From positions 1 to 64,000 of the forward strand of contig CALVEK010000007.1 of assembly GCA_944326555.1 (NCBI GenBank): a DNA stretch of 64,000 nt, in the 5' to 3' direction. This document shows, one piece after another, positions 26,044 through 34,881 of this stretch. The DNA comes from Candidatus Gastranaerophilales bacterium (lineage in GTDB: Bacteria; Cyanobacteriota; Vampirovibrionia; Gastranaerophilales; Gastranaerophilaceae). The position numbers were made by a program, and so were the translations under genes. The notes beneath the pieces are model-generated. The model was not told where the DNA came from and made no database searches. It saw nothing but the letters and a program-made list of their open reading frames with translations. Position 1 is the first letter of the stretch, and the number at the start of each line of letters is the position of its first letter.

Positions 26044-26538
26044 ATGGAAATACTTCTTGAATATATGGGCAAAGGCCTAATCACAATGCTAATGATATCA
26101 ATGCCATGTGTACTTGTTGCAGCGGGCGTTGGTCTTGTTGTCGGTATTTTACAGGCTGTAACTCAAGTACAAGAACAAACAATTGCAGCTGCTCCAAAGA
26201 TTCTTGCAGTATTTTTGGTTTTGATGATTATGGGGGTCGGGTATATAAAACTTCTGACAAACCTTCTTCTTGAAGGTTATGCAATGGCATTTAACCAGAT
26301 TCCCGCATCTGAAAGTTATGTTTTAGCTTCAAATTATCACAAATATACAAGGCCGTTTAACGACGAATTTAAAAATAACGGCGGCAGATTTGACAAGCAA
26401 GAAATCGGAGACATAATGAGAAACCCCGGAAAAATTCCTTTCATCGATTACAATTCAAAAACAAAACATTATCCGTCTGACAGAATGCCAAATCCAACCC
26501 CAAATCTTATTGAAAGAAATGCAATCATGACAAGATAA
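26044..26538 (+). CDS. fliQ: Flagellar export gate protein FliQ, C-terminally extended
   Basis: The first about 88 residues are FliQ: two membrane helices with LVVGILQAVTQVQEQT between them and KILAVFLVLMIMG after it. A normal FliQ is 85-90 aa and stops here, but this protein has about 75 further residues. These are polar, with many Asn, Pro and Lys (PFNDEFKNNGGRFDKQEIGD; PNPTPNLIERNAI), and lack helices or a known domain. The extension is in frame with a good reading frame and ribosome site (AAAAAGGAAAG). It should face the cytoplasm side or the gate, but its role is unknown. Confidence 0.88.
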   Translation: MEILLEYMGKGLITMLMISMPCVLVAAGVGLVVGILQAVTQVQEQTIAAAPKILAVFLVLMIMGVGYIKLLTNLLLEGYAMAFNQIPASESYVLASNYHKYTRPFNDEFKNNGGRFDKQEIGDIMRNPGKIPFIDYNSKTKHYPSDRMPNPTPNLIERNAIMTR

Positions 26539-26555
26539 AAAGCTGAGGTGAATAT

Positions 26556-26912
26556 ATGAAAAAATTATTGCTAACACTAATCACTTTACTGTTTATCCCG
26601 ACAATGACTTTAGCATTGGATGACAACACTGTAATAAACTTAAAAACAGGTAATGCTTATATTTTGGAATTAAATGCAAGACCCCTCAATCTTCAAAACA
26701 GTAATCCCAAAATTGTTCTGGCAGAAGCAATGACCGATATAGACAGCGTAAACTCCTCACTCGTTTTCACAACATATCAAGAAGGAATAGCATACATAAC
26801 TTTCAAACTCAAAAACAAACAAAAAACTATAAAACTTCTAATTGACAACAAAGCGGAAGAAGACAAGAACTTGCTAATTATAGACAAAGTAGAAGACCAA
26901 AAAGCACAATGA
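26556..26912 (+). CDS. Secreted protein with pilus/secretin N-terminal-type domain
   Basis: A 118-aa protein with a signal peptide (MKKLLLTLITLLFIPTMTLA) and a short mature domain: INLKTGNAYILELNARPLNL, then NPKIVLAEAMTDID and LVFTTYQEGIAYITFKL. This follows the pattern of the N-terminal domain of CpaC-like pilus secretins (T2SS-T3SS_pil_N), beta strands that act in the periplasm. It lies between fliQ and fliR and overlaps fliR by four bases, so it is translationally coupled to the export gate. No secretin domain follows. Its partner may be a flagellar or pilus outer-membrane ring, as an inference. Confidence 0.6.
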   Translation: MKKLLLTLITLLFIPTMTLALDDNTVINLKTGNAYILELNARPLNLQNSNPKIVLAEAMTDIDSVNSSLVFTTYQEGIAYITFKLKNKQKTIKLLIDNKAEEDKNLLIIDKVEDQKAQ

Positions 26913-27691
26913 TAGATACCCTTTTAGAAACATTTCCAAAATATTTTCCGGAAATCAACGCAGCACTTGGCGGTGGGATATTTATCTTTGCAAGAATAAT
27001 GGGATTTGTCAGATTCGCTCCCGTGTTGAACAGAAAAGAAATACCGGGATTTGTCAAACTTTCATTTGCGCTGATTTTGACTGTTATACTAATGATGACT
27101 ATAGAAACAGGCCCTATACCTAAAGGTTCCTCTTTTATACTGGGTTTAATTTTAAATATCGTAGGGGGCATGATGATAGGTTTTATTGCCAACTGCATAG
27201 TACAGGCAATAAGTGCTGCAGGTGATATGATAAACATGCAAATGGGGCTTTCTTCTGCCATGGTACTCGACCCGACAGCCGGCTCTCAGGTTTCAATCCT
27301 CGGAAGTTTTTTCGGACTTCTTGCGGTAATTTTATTTATTCATATCGGAGGAATGTACTGGCTTATAAATGCACTGGACAGAAGTTTTGAAGTATTTCCG
27401 ATGTATGCATCTGCCATTCCGTTAGACAAATTAATAAATAAAGATTATCTGATAACGCTTACCTCAAATGTTCTTTATGTTGGGCTGCAAATAGCATCGC
27501 CTGTATTATTAGCTACTCTCGGGCAAGACTTAATCCTGGGTATAATTTCAAAAACAGCACCACAGGTAAACGTTTTTCAACTCAGCTTCCTTTTCAAACC
27601 GGTTTTAGGAGCAGCCATACTGTTGTGGATTATGCCGATTATTGTCAATGTTATAAATGACTACTTTATTTCATTTGCAAAAATATTCTAG
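26909..27691 (+). CDS. fliR: Flagellar export gate protein FliR
   Basis: A 260-aa membrane protein with about six helices. FIFARIMGFVRFAPVLNRKE near the start, then IPGFVKLSFALILTVILMM, GMMIGFIANCIVQAISAAGD, and MQMGLSSAMVLDPTAGSQVS are characteristic of FliR. It completes the FliPQR gate. ATG overlaps the TGA of the preceding gene (ATGA). FlhB, which normally joins FliR, is not next to it; the next gene is the HNH endonuclease on the opposite strand. The gene ends the plus-strand operon that began at 23677. Confidence 0.95.
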   Translation: MIDTLLETFPKYFPEINAALGGGIFIFARIMGFVRFAPVLNRKEIPGFVKLSFALILTVILMMTIETGPIPKGSSFILGLILNIVGGMMIGFIANCIVQAISAAGDMINMQMGLSSAMVLDPTAGSQVSILGSFFGLLAVILFIHIGGMYWLINALDRSFEVFPMYASAIPLDKLINKDYLITLTSNVLYVGLQIASPVLLATLGQDLILGIISKTAPQVNVFQLSFLFKPVLGAAILLWIMPIIVNVINDYFISFAKIF

Positions 27692-28204
27692 CTAAGAAGC
27701 CCACTGTCTCCAGTATAATTGTTCATAATCCGAATACTTCTTCATTTCATACTCAAAATAAGTTTCAGGACGAAACGGTCTGCGCAATAGTTTCATGCCT
27801 GCTTCTTTGGGCGTTCTGTCAGCCTTATACTGATTACATTCCTTACAACATGTAACTATGTTCTCCCATATATCAGGACCCAAACGTGATTTTGGAAAAA
27901 CATGATCCAATGTAAGTTCAGAAGCAGGAAATTTTCTTCCGCAATACTGACAGGTATAGTCATCTCTGACAAAAACATTTTCACGATTATAAGGAAATGG
28001 CAGTTCCTTGTACGGAACTGCCACATCATAATTTAACTTTATAACTCTTGGTATAGATGTATTATCTATATTAATATAATCTTCTATATCCTTTATACGT
28101 TTGTCGCACTCAGCCTTGCCTTTTAATAATAGAACTACCGCCCTTTTCCAAGAGCAGATTCTTATCGGCTCGTTTTCTGAATTAAGCAACAACACTCGAT
28201 TCAT
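27692..28204 (-). CDS. HNH endonuclease-family protein
   Basis: A 170-aa protein with the HNH nuclease fold: C85-C88 (CQYC), LTLDHVFPKS with DH at 100-101, then NIVTCCKECNQYK with a CxxC at 120-123. The start RVLLLNSENEPIRICSWKRA and VVLLLKGKAE are the N-terminal lead of a group common in Cyanobacteria. The ATG at 28204 has GGAAAG upstream; longer frames upstream lack a ribosome site. It has no partner protein for restriction. Its cell role is unclear; DNA cleavage is likely from the motif. Confidence 0.88.
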   Translation of the reverse strand: MNRVLLLNSENEPIRICSWKRAVVLLLKGKAECDKRIKDIEDYINIDNTSIPRVIKLNYDVAVPYKELPFPYNRENVFVRDDYTCQYCGRKFPASELTLDHVFPKSRLGPDIWENIVTCCKECNQYKADRTPKEAGMKLLRRPFRPETYFEYEMKKYSDYEQLYWRQWAS

Positions 28205-28362
28205 TTCTATATCTTTCCGGCAATAGCTTGTGTTACATTTGTAGTATACCATATTTTTATAAAAAAAATAAGTGTAAAAATCGTATTTGTAAACAAACAT
28301 TAAGTTCTGTTTAAATAGCCATAATGCTTGATTTAAAAGGAATAAGAGCATAAAATTAGTTT

Positions 28363-29187
28363 ATGAAAAAATTTTTGATAACAACAGGTTATATTATTCT
28401 TATACTTGGTGCAATCTCAATGTTAGCACCTTTTATCTGGATGATAGCAGTATCTTTTATGACAGATAATCAGATTTTTTCTTTTCCTCCGTCAGTGATA
28501 CCCAACCCTCTTATCTTTGATAATTATAGTAGCGTATTTAGCAAACTTCCTATAACAAGATTTTTCTTTAACAGCTTATTTGTTGCTTTATTAACAACTG
28601 TATTCCAAGTAATATTTTCTGCTATGGCAGGTTATGCCTTTGCCAGAAGTGATTTTAAGCATAAAGATTCAATATTTTTTATCTTTCTTCTGACAATGAT
28701 GATTCCACCACAGGTAAACATTATCCCTTTGTTCTTTGTAATGAGAGAACTTCACTGGGTTGACACCTTTCAGGCACTTATTATCCCCGGTATTTTTGGA
28801 GGATTGGGTGTATTTTTAATGAGACAATGGTTCAAAGGTCTTTCTAAAGAAATAGAAGAAGCCGCAAAAATTGACGGGTGCAATACATTTGAAATTTTCT
28901 ATAAAATTGCAATACCTCTCGCCATTCCTGCAATAGCAACGCTGTCGATATTCACATTTATTACAACTTGGAACAGTTTTATGTGGCCTTTGATTGTTAC
29001 AAACTCTACAGATATTACAACACTACCTGTTGCAATATCACAATTCAAGGGCAGTTTTAGAGAAATCATAGCTTGGGGAGATTTGATGGCTTGCTCTGTT
29101 ATACTTTCACTACCGGTAATTTTAATATTTTTAGCAGGCAAAAAATACTTTATTAATGACATACTTGCAGGGAGTCTAAAAGAATAA
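28363..29187 (+). CDS. Sugar ABC transporter permease (MalG/CUT1)
   Basis: A 274-aa inner-membrane permease for a carbohydrate ABC importer. It has six helices, the SFPPSVIPNPLIFDNY lead typical of MalG-like permeases, AMAGYAFARSDF and the EAA loop EEAAKIDGCNTFEIFYKIAI that docks the ATPase. The first permease, the binding protein and a CUT1 ATPase are not in this window, so it is an orphan here. It has no clear ribosome site. It stands alone, divergent from the HNH gene and followed by a histidine kinase gene. Confidence 0.9.
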   Translation: MKKFLITTGYIILILGAISMLAPFIWMIAVSFMTDNQIFSFPPSVIPNPLIFDNYSSVFSKLPITRFFFNSLFVALLTTVFQVIFSAMAGYAFARSDFKHKDSIFFIFLLTMMIPPQVNIIPLFFVMRELHWVDTFQALIIPGIFGGLGVFLMRQWFKGLSKEIEEAAKIDGCNTFEIFYKIAIPLAIPAIATLSIFTFITTWNSFMWPLIVTNSTDITTLPVAISQFKGSFREIIAWGDLMACSVILSLPVILIFLAGKKYFINDILAGSLKE

Positions 29188-29315
29188 TATAATATTTTTT
29201 TAAAGAATCATCCATGTGGGCAATTATTATTTAAGTACAATCGATTTACTATATATTTCCAAGCCATTAAAGCAATCAGATTAAATTTATTCAACTAATA
29301 GGAACTCGGACTGGA

Positions 29316-30764
29316 ATGACAAAAGGAAAAATATTAATAGTTGATGACTGTTCAATGAATATTGAACTTTTGCAAGAAACACTTGCTCCTTTTGAGTACG
29401 AAATTTTAACCTATACAAATCCGTTTGAAGCACTAGAAAAAGAAAGACATTCTCACATTGATATTGCTCTCATAGATATAATAATGCCAGGGCTGGACGG
29501 ATTCAGATTTGCCGAAGAATTTGTCAAAAGCCACAAAAACACACCTATTGTATACGTAAGTGCTCACGGAGAAAATGAAAATAAAATCAAAGGATATAAC
29601 TCAGGCTCATTTGTATACATAGAAAAACCTTTTGATGTAAAAACAGTAAGAGCTCAAATACAAAGTATTTTGAAATTAAAAGAAGTTCAAGACGAACTTT
29701 TAAATGAAAAAGAAAAACTTGATAACATTTTTGAGTTTTCAAGCAATGAAATAATTTTGACAGATATTAATTTTAATATTATCTCTCAAAACAATAAAAT
29801 ACTTAAACAGAATAAGAATTATGTATCTGACAATTTCTTAAATATATTGTATACTATGAGACAAGATGAAGCATTAAAAGAGCTTAAAAACTTTGTAAAA
29901 TTAAAGAACCGACATACGCAATTCCGTTTTATTCCGGAAGAAAATATTTATACAAAAGCAACTGTTTCTAAAATATACTCCAATAACAATCATACAGGTT
30001 ATCTTATAATTCTCGATGATATTACGGAAGAAATAGAAAAGCAGAACATGCGAGAATATTTCATAGAAATGCTAACGCACGACTTAAAAACTCCCGTAAG
30101 AGCAGAAAAGAGAGCTTTAGAATTGCTTTTGGAAGATAGTTTTGGTGAATTAAAAGAAGAACAAAGAGAAATAATACAAGAAATATTAAATTCATCAGAT
30201 TACATGCTAAGAATGACAGACAATATACTAACAAGATATAAAATCGATAACGGCGAACTAAAAATTACAAAATCCAACAATTCGATAAAAAAAACATTAG
30301 AGTTTTGTATAGAAAATCTTAAGCACCAAATAGAGGCAAAAAATCAAACACTCATAATAAACTCTTTGCTCAAAGATGAAGATAGTATATTTGAATATGA
30401 TGATATAGCAATGAGAAGAATATTGTTAAACATAATTTCCAATGCATCAGAATATTCTCCAACTGGCTCCAAAATTTCAATTTCTGTTGAAAAAAAGCTA
30501 AACAATATCGAAGTATCAATACAAGATGAAGGTTCCGGAATACCTGAGGAAGAAATCGCTAACATATATGCAAAAAAAATACAAGGAACAAAAAGATTCA
30601 GGAAAGTAGGTTCGGGACTCGGATTGTTTATAACAAGAAAATTAATAGAAGCACACGACGGGACAATAGAAATTACTACAAAACAAATAAATAACAAAGG
30701 AACAAATTTCACAATATTTTTACCTGTTAAAAAATCTGAGAAAAGAACACTTGTACAAATTTAA
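29316..30764 (+). CDS. Histidine kinase with N-terminal receiver
   Basis: A 482-aa regulator. A CheY-like receiver domain (1-120) has LIVDDCSMNIELLQE, phospho-Asp in IDIIMPGLDGF near residue 53, VYVSAHG and EKPF. A PAS-like middle (about 130-240; ILDDITEEIEKQN closes it) leads into HisKA with MLTHDLKTPVRAEK (His 255), then the ATPase boxes: RRILLNIISNASEYS, DEGSGIPEEE, and GSGLGLFITRKLIE. There are no membrane helices, so it is cytoplasmic. Its input receiver is phosphorylated from another kinase, making it a link in a relay. The output regulator is not adjacent. Confidence 0.93.
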   Translation: MTKGKILIVDDCSMNIELLQETLAPFEYEILTYTNPFEALEKERHSHIDIALIDIIMPGLDGFRFAEEFVKSHKNTPIVYVSAHGENENKIKGYNSGSFVYIEKPFDVKTVRAQIQSILKLKEVQDELLNEKEKLDNIFEFSSNEIILTDINFNIISQNNKILKQNKNYVSDNFLNILYTMRQDEALKELKNFVKLKNRHTQFRFIPEENIYTKATVSKIYSNNNHTGYLIILDDITEEIEKQNMREYFIEMLTHDLKTPVRAEKRALELLLEDSFGELKEEQREIIQEILNSSDYMLRMTDNILTRYKIDNGELKITKSNNSIKKTLEFCIENLKHQIEAKNQTLIINSLLKDEDSIFEYDDIAMRRILLNIISNASEYSPTGSKISISVEKKLNNIEVSIQDEGSGIPEEEIANIYAKKIQGTKRFRKVGSGLGLFITRKLIEAHDGTIEITTKQINNKGTNFTIFLPVKKSEKRTLVQI

Positions 30765-30809
30765 CAAGCTGTGAAAATCCCACATTTTAAACAACAAATT
30801 TGTGATAAT

Positions 30810-30959
30810 TCACTTTATTTTTACTGGTTCTGAGTAATACACATAATTTTTAATTACACGGTCAGAATATCTAAAAAATCTGGGTCTTAAACAGCCGCAA
30901 TTATAGAATCTTTCATATTTTCTTCTTTTGTCAGGTTCAAAAACTACTATATCCTGCAT
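30810..30959 (-). CDS. Possible 49-aa small protein
   Basis: On the minus strand an ATG opens MQDIVVFEPDKRRKYERFYN, followed by CGCLRPRFFRYSDRVIK and a Tyr-rich end, then TGA. A GAGAGTG lies four bases upstream. It fills the otherwise empty 346 bases between the kinase and transglycosylase genes. The amino-acid mix (basic, aromatic, CGC) looks coding, but no family is recognised. It might be spurious. Confidence 0.4.
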   Translation of the reverse strand: MQDIVVFEPDKRRKYERFYNCGCLRPRFFRYSDRVIKNYVYYSEPVKIK

Positions 30960-31111
30960 ATTTCACTCTCATCTCTTACTGAAAACAACTGTTTTTTAAT
31001 GTCGCAATACATAAAATATGCTATACATATTGATAAAAAGCCTTGCTCTTTAAGAGAATTTTAAGGATACTTATAAAAGGGTTTAAAATTTAATTTCGGG
31101 TAAGTATATAG

Positions 31112-33187
31112 ATGTTAGACTGGAAGAAAAAACTTAAATTTGCAGCAATTACAGCCGCATTTGCAGTGTTAATTTTAATAGTTTTATCAAACGTCGTAAA
31201 AATGACACAAGTCTCTGAAAAAGACATAAAAACTTATAAACAAGGATTGTATTATGCAAAAACAAAAGACTTTGAAAATGCGTATTTCAATTTTTCAAAC
31301 GTCTCAAAAAACTCAGCAATATATGAAATTGCTCTATTAAGGCAGGGCCTTTGTGCGGATGAGCTCAATGACTACGAAACTGCATCAAAAAAATACAGAC
31401 TTTTTATAGAAAGATACCCTGAATCCATTTTTATAAAAAAAGCATATTACTCATTAGCCCAAAATTATTTTAGAGCCAAAGATTATAATAAAGCCGAAAA
31501 AACATTTAATTACATAAAAAAGAATTTTAAAGAAGATGATTACAAAACAGCAGCCAACTACTACCTTGGGGTGATTTTTAAAGAAAAAGCACTGGAAAAA
31601 TTAAATAATGCAAAAGATGAACAAGAAAAAACTTTACTTTTATCAGACAAAGAAGTATTAGAAAACAAACAAAAAGCTAAAAAGTATTTTATGGAATACT
31701 TGCAATATGCCCCCCAAGGCAGGCTCTCTTTAAACAGCATAAGTGAAGCAATATCTCTTCAAATTCCATTTTCACAAAGAGATTACTACCTAATCGGCAA
31801 ATCTTATTTTAAAAACGGCTATACAAAATCAGCTTATGACTATCTCAACAAATCTTATATGTCATCAAGCTGGGCTTATCTTGCGGAAATATACAGAAGA
31901 CAAGGAAATTACAAGAAATACAAAGATATTTTTGAAAACAACTACATAAAATACTCTAAAAATATAGATAATGATGATTTAATAACAATAATAGACAACT
32001 ACGCATTATCTTACCCAAACGGTCAAAAGCAAGGGCTTTATAACGTGCTGACACTTGCTGAAAAGAGTAAAGCACAAGGACAAGACTACATACTATATAA
32101 ATTGGCAAGACTTGAAAATAAAGACACCAGCCATAATCTGTACAACAGAATATACAAGGAGTTTCCTCAAGGGCAATATGCATCTGATGCACTGTCCAAC
32201 CTGTTTTGGAATGCATACCAAAATGGTAATTATACAGAAGCATTCAGACTAGGGACAATCCATGTAAGAGACTATCAAGGAACTATAGCTGCACCCAAAA
32301 TTTTATTCTGGATGGGGAAAATTGCAGAAAGACAAGGCAATATAAATGAAGCAAAAGGATTTTTTGCCAGAATTTTAGAAAATTATCCCGATGACTACTA
32401 TGCATACAGAGCAAGCAAACATATAAATTCCAGCCACAATAGAAGTTGGAGAACAAAATCTTCGCACAGATTACCGGAGAAAGAACAAGTCATAAATTTC
32501 CCAATCAAAATGGCAGGTATGAGTGATGACAGTATAACATTAATTAACGCAATTACAAAACTCAATGATTATAGCCTGTTAGCAGAAGCCGACAAAGAAA
32601 ACAAAGCTATTCAAAGTTGGATAAACTATAAAGACGGGAAGTTTGCAACAGCAGCCTTGCTTGCAAGAGATGCTATTTCTGAAACAACAGTAAGACCTGA
32701 TTTCACTGATAATATATATAAACTGGCTTATCAACTCCACTATCAGGAAACAATTAACGATTGTGCCAAAAGATATATTCTTGACCCATACTTAATAACA
32801 GCGTTAATTAGAGAAGAAAGTTACTTTAACACAAAAGCACAAAGCTCAGCCGGTGCAACTGGGCTTATGCAGCTCATGCCTGCGACAGCATCTTATATAG
32901 CAAGTAAAAACAATATACGCTATCAAGGTCAAAAATCTCTTTTTAATCCTGATGTCAACATAGAACTTGGAAGCGCTTATCTTGATTATGCAAAAACAAA
33001 ACTATACGAAAATGACCTGCTTGCAGTAGCATCTTATAATGGAGGTCCCAACGCTGTGAGAAGTTGGAAAAATAATATGAACTACAAAAATTTTGATGAA
33101 TTTATAGAAAATATTCCATATCCTGAGACAAGAGATTACATTAAAAAAGTATTCAGAAGCTACTGGGTTTACCTAAATGTTTATTAA
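31112..33187 (+). CDS. slt: Lytic transglycosylase (Slt-type) with TPR-like region
   Basis: A 691-aa cell-wall enzyme that cleaves peptidoglycan glycan strands. An N-terminal hydrophobic segment (about 9-28) anchors or exports it. The long middle carries TPR-like helical repeats (YFNFSNVSKNSAIYEIALLR, YNKAEKTFNYIKK), usual for the doughnut of Slt70. The catalytic domain (about 555-680) has LITALIREESYFN with Glu 568/569, then GATGLMQLMPATASYIA and LAVASYNGGPNAVRSW, the signature of family 1 transglycosylases. It is not in a gene cluster. Its role could be wall turnover or opening the wall for flagella and pili. Confidence 0.92.
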   Translation: MLDWKKKLKFAAITAAFAVLILIVLSNVVKMTQVSEKDIKTYKQGLYYAKTKDFENAYFNFSNVSKNSAIYEIALLRQGLCADELNDYETASKKYRLFIERYPESIFIKKAYYSLAQNYFRAKDYNKAEKTFNYIKKNFKEDDYKTAANYYLGVIFKEKALEKLNNAKDEQEKTLLLSDKEVLENKQKAKKYFMEYLQYAPQGRLSLNSISEAISLQIPFSQRDYYLIGKSYFKNGYTKSAYDYLNKSYMSSSWAYLAEIYRRQGNYKKYKDIFENNYIKYSKNIDNDDLITIIDNYALSYPNGQKQGLYNVLTLAEKSKAQGQDYILYKLARLENKDTSHNLYNRIYKEFPQGQYASDALSNLFWNAYQNGNYTEAFRLGTIHVRDYQGTIAAPKILFWMGKIAERQGNINEAKGFFARILENYPDDYYAYRASKHINSSHNRSWRTKSSHRLPEKEQVINFPIKMAGMSDDSITLINAITKLNDYSLLAEADKENKAIQSWINYKDGKFATAALLARDAISETTVRPDFTDNIYKLAYQLHYQETINDCAKRYILDPYLITALIREESYFNTKAQSSAGATGLMQLMPATASYIASKNNIRYQGQKSLFNPDVNIELGSAYLDYAKTKLYENDLLAVASYNGGPNAVRSWKNNMNYKNFDEFIENIPYPETRDYIKKVFRSYWVYLNVY

Positions 33188-33239
33188 AAACAGTCAGTAG
33201 AATATACTCTTAATCCATAAAAAAAGATATAATAACTCT

Positions 33240-34199
33240 ATGGAAAATTTGATTCAGATAAAAGATTTAAATGTATACTATCCGACAAGCTCAAACACTT
33301 GGGGAGAAAATAACGGTTTTATCCATGCTCTAAATGGAATCAATCTCAATATACAAAAAGGTGAAATTATAGGACTTGTCGGTGAATCAGGATGCGGAAA
33401 ATCCACACTGGGCAAAGCGATACTAAACCTTATTAACGCAAAAGGTGAAGTCTTATATAACAATAAAAATGTTTTGCAATTTGACAAAAAAGAACTAAAA
33501 CAATTTAGAAAAAACGCTCAATTGATATTTCAAAACCCATACTCAAGCCTTGACCCCAGAATGACAGTATATTCAATACTCAGAGAACCACTGGTTGTCC
33601 ATGGCATCAGAGATAAAAACATAATCAAAACAAGAATAGAAGAAATAATAAATCTTGTAGGACTCGCTAAAGAAGTCCTGACTCGTTACCCTCACGAATT
33701 TTCAGGTGGGCAAAGACAAAGAATAGCTATAGCAAGAGCATTAATATTAAAACCGGAATTTCTTATTGCAGATGAACCTGTCTCGGCTTTAGATGTCAGT
33801 ATACAAGCTCAAATAATTACGCTTTTACAAGAATTAAAAGAAAAACTAAATTTGACTATACTATTTATTTCACACGATTTAGGTGTTGTAAAATATCTTT
33901 CTGACAGAATAGCAGTAATGTATCTTGGTGATATTGTAGAACTCTCAGACAAAGAATCACTTTTTAATACCCCTAAACACCCATACACAAAAGCACTGAT
34001 ATCAGCAGTCCCTTCTGTTCACAAAAAGACAGTTGATGAAATAAAATTGGAAGGAGATTTGCCCTCACCCAAAAATCCGCCAAAGGCCTGCAAATTCCAC
34101 ACACGCTGTTTTGAATGTATGGAAATATGCTCTAAAAAAGAGCCTGAAATTATAAAAATTTCAGACTCTCATTACGTAAAATGTCATTTGTATGACTAA
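33240..34199 (+). CDS. Oligopeptide-type ABC ATPase (OppF/DppF)
   Basis: A 319-aa ATP-binding subunit of a peptide or nickel ABC importer. The ATP-binding loop is GLVGESGCGKSTLGKAI (about 46-60), with Q-loop FQNPYSSLDPRMTV, signature EFSGGQRQRIAIARALILKP and Walker B FLIADEPVSALD, and HDLGV. The C-terminal oligopeptide tail (KHPYTKALISAVPS and a Cys-rich FHTRCFECMEIC) is characteristic. The partner OppD-type ATPase, permeases and binding protein are not adjacent. No ribosome site is seen; TATAAT at 33228-33233 lies six bases before the ATG, so the transcript may be leaderless. Confidence 0.92.
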   Translation: MENLIQIKDLNVYYPTSSNTWGENNGFIHALNGINLNIQKGEIIGLVGESGCGKSTLGKAILNLINAKGEVLYNNKNVLQFDKKELKQFRKNAQLIFQNPYSSLDPRMTVYSILREPLVVHGIRDKNIIKTRIEEIINLVGLAKEVLTRYPHEFSGGQRQRIAIARALILKPEFLIADEPVSALDVSIQAQIITLLQELKEKLNLTILFISHDLGVVKYLSDRIAVMYLGDIVELSDKESLFNTPKHPYTKALISAVPSVHKKTVDEIKLEGDLPSPKNPPKACKFHTRCFECMEICSKKEPEIIKISDSHYVKCHLYD

Positions 34200-34202
34200 C
34201 TT

Positions 34203-34709
34203 TTATTTTGCATATTTTAAGAATTTTTGCTGTTTTGTGTACATCATTTCTTCTTTAATTTTCAATTTTCCTGATGCATCAGGCCCAATTACAAAATGAG
34301 CAGGAATTTTATAATCACTTGTTGATGGTTGTCTTAAACAAGTAATTTTATAATTGTTCCCTTGCTTTGTAATTTTTCTTTCTGTGTAGAAGTTTTTATA
34401 TTTATTTAATTTAGCTAAGTTTGCACCTATTCTCATTTGATTAAAATACTGCTTTGTATCAGCAGTAACAGTCGCTGTTGTTCCATCAGGTTTCATCACA
34501 ACTCTTATTATCTTAGCGTCAGGTGCATAGTAACTTGTAATAGTATCACTGTATGTATTAGCAGCATCGACATATTTGTTAAAGAAAGCAAGAACTTCCT
34601 GTGGTGTAGCAGCATTGGCGGGCAAACCTGCAACTGTAACTGCTGCAAATATAATTGCAAAAGCAAATGCAAGCAAATACAAACGTGATATTGATAATAT
34701 TTTTTTCAT
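34203..34709 (-). CDS. Secreted NTF2-like protein
   Basis: A 168-aa protein with a Sec signal peptide (RLYLLAFAFAIIFAAVTVAG, ending NAA). The mature part (about 35-165) has helices and strands that fit the NTF2-like fold (VLAFFNKYVDAANTYSDTIT, YYAPDAKIIRVVMKPDGTTA, GNYK), seen in SnoaL-like and DUF4440 proteins. No catalytic residue set is obvious. It is convergent with the ATPase gene, three bases apart. Function is unknown. Confidence 0.65.
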   Translation of the reverse strand: MKKILSISRLYLLAFAFAIIFAAVTVAGLPANAATPQEVLAFFNKYVDAANTYSDTITSYYAPDAKIIRVVMKPDGTTATVTADTKQYFNQMRIGANLAKLNKYKNFYTERKITKQGNNYKITCLRQPSTSDYKIPAHFVIGPDASGKLKIKEEMMYTKQQKFLKYAK

Positions 34710-34807
34710 TAAACTACTCCTTATACCTCTCTATATAATTTAGTACACATATTATACAACGAAAAAAAGCTCTATTTGTTCAAAAAAAATAGAATATTTT
34801 ACAAAAC

Positions 34808-34856
34808 AAAATCAGAGTTCGGATTTAAATTAAAAACTTTACCCAAACTCTGATTT
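34808..34856 (-). terminator. Terminator-like hairpin after M48 protease gene
   Basis: AAATCAGAGTT (34808-34818) pairs with AACTCTGATTT (34846-34856), and the minus-strand stem is followed by TTTTGTTTTG. The loop is long (27 bases), so its efficiency is uncertain. Confidence 0.6.
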
Positions 34857-34881
34857 ATAAAAAGTTTATCGGTTACTTATT

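Noticed and set aside
23677-27691. Non-flagellar type III secretion system instead of a flagellar one
   Set aside because: The two-SpoA protein and pilus-type domain recall injectisomes, but three flagellin genes lie in the same window and FliO is absent from injectisomes, so a flagellar export gate is the better reading.
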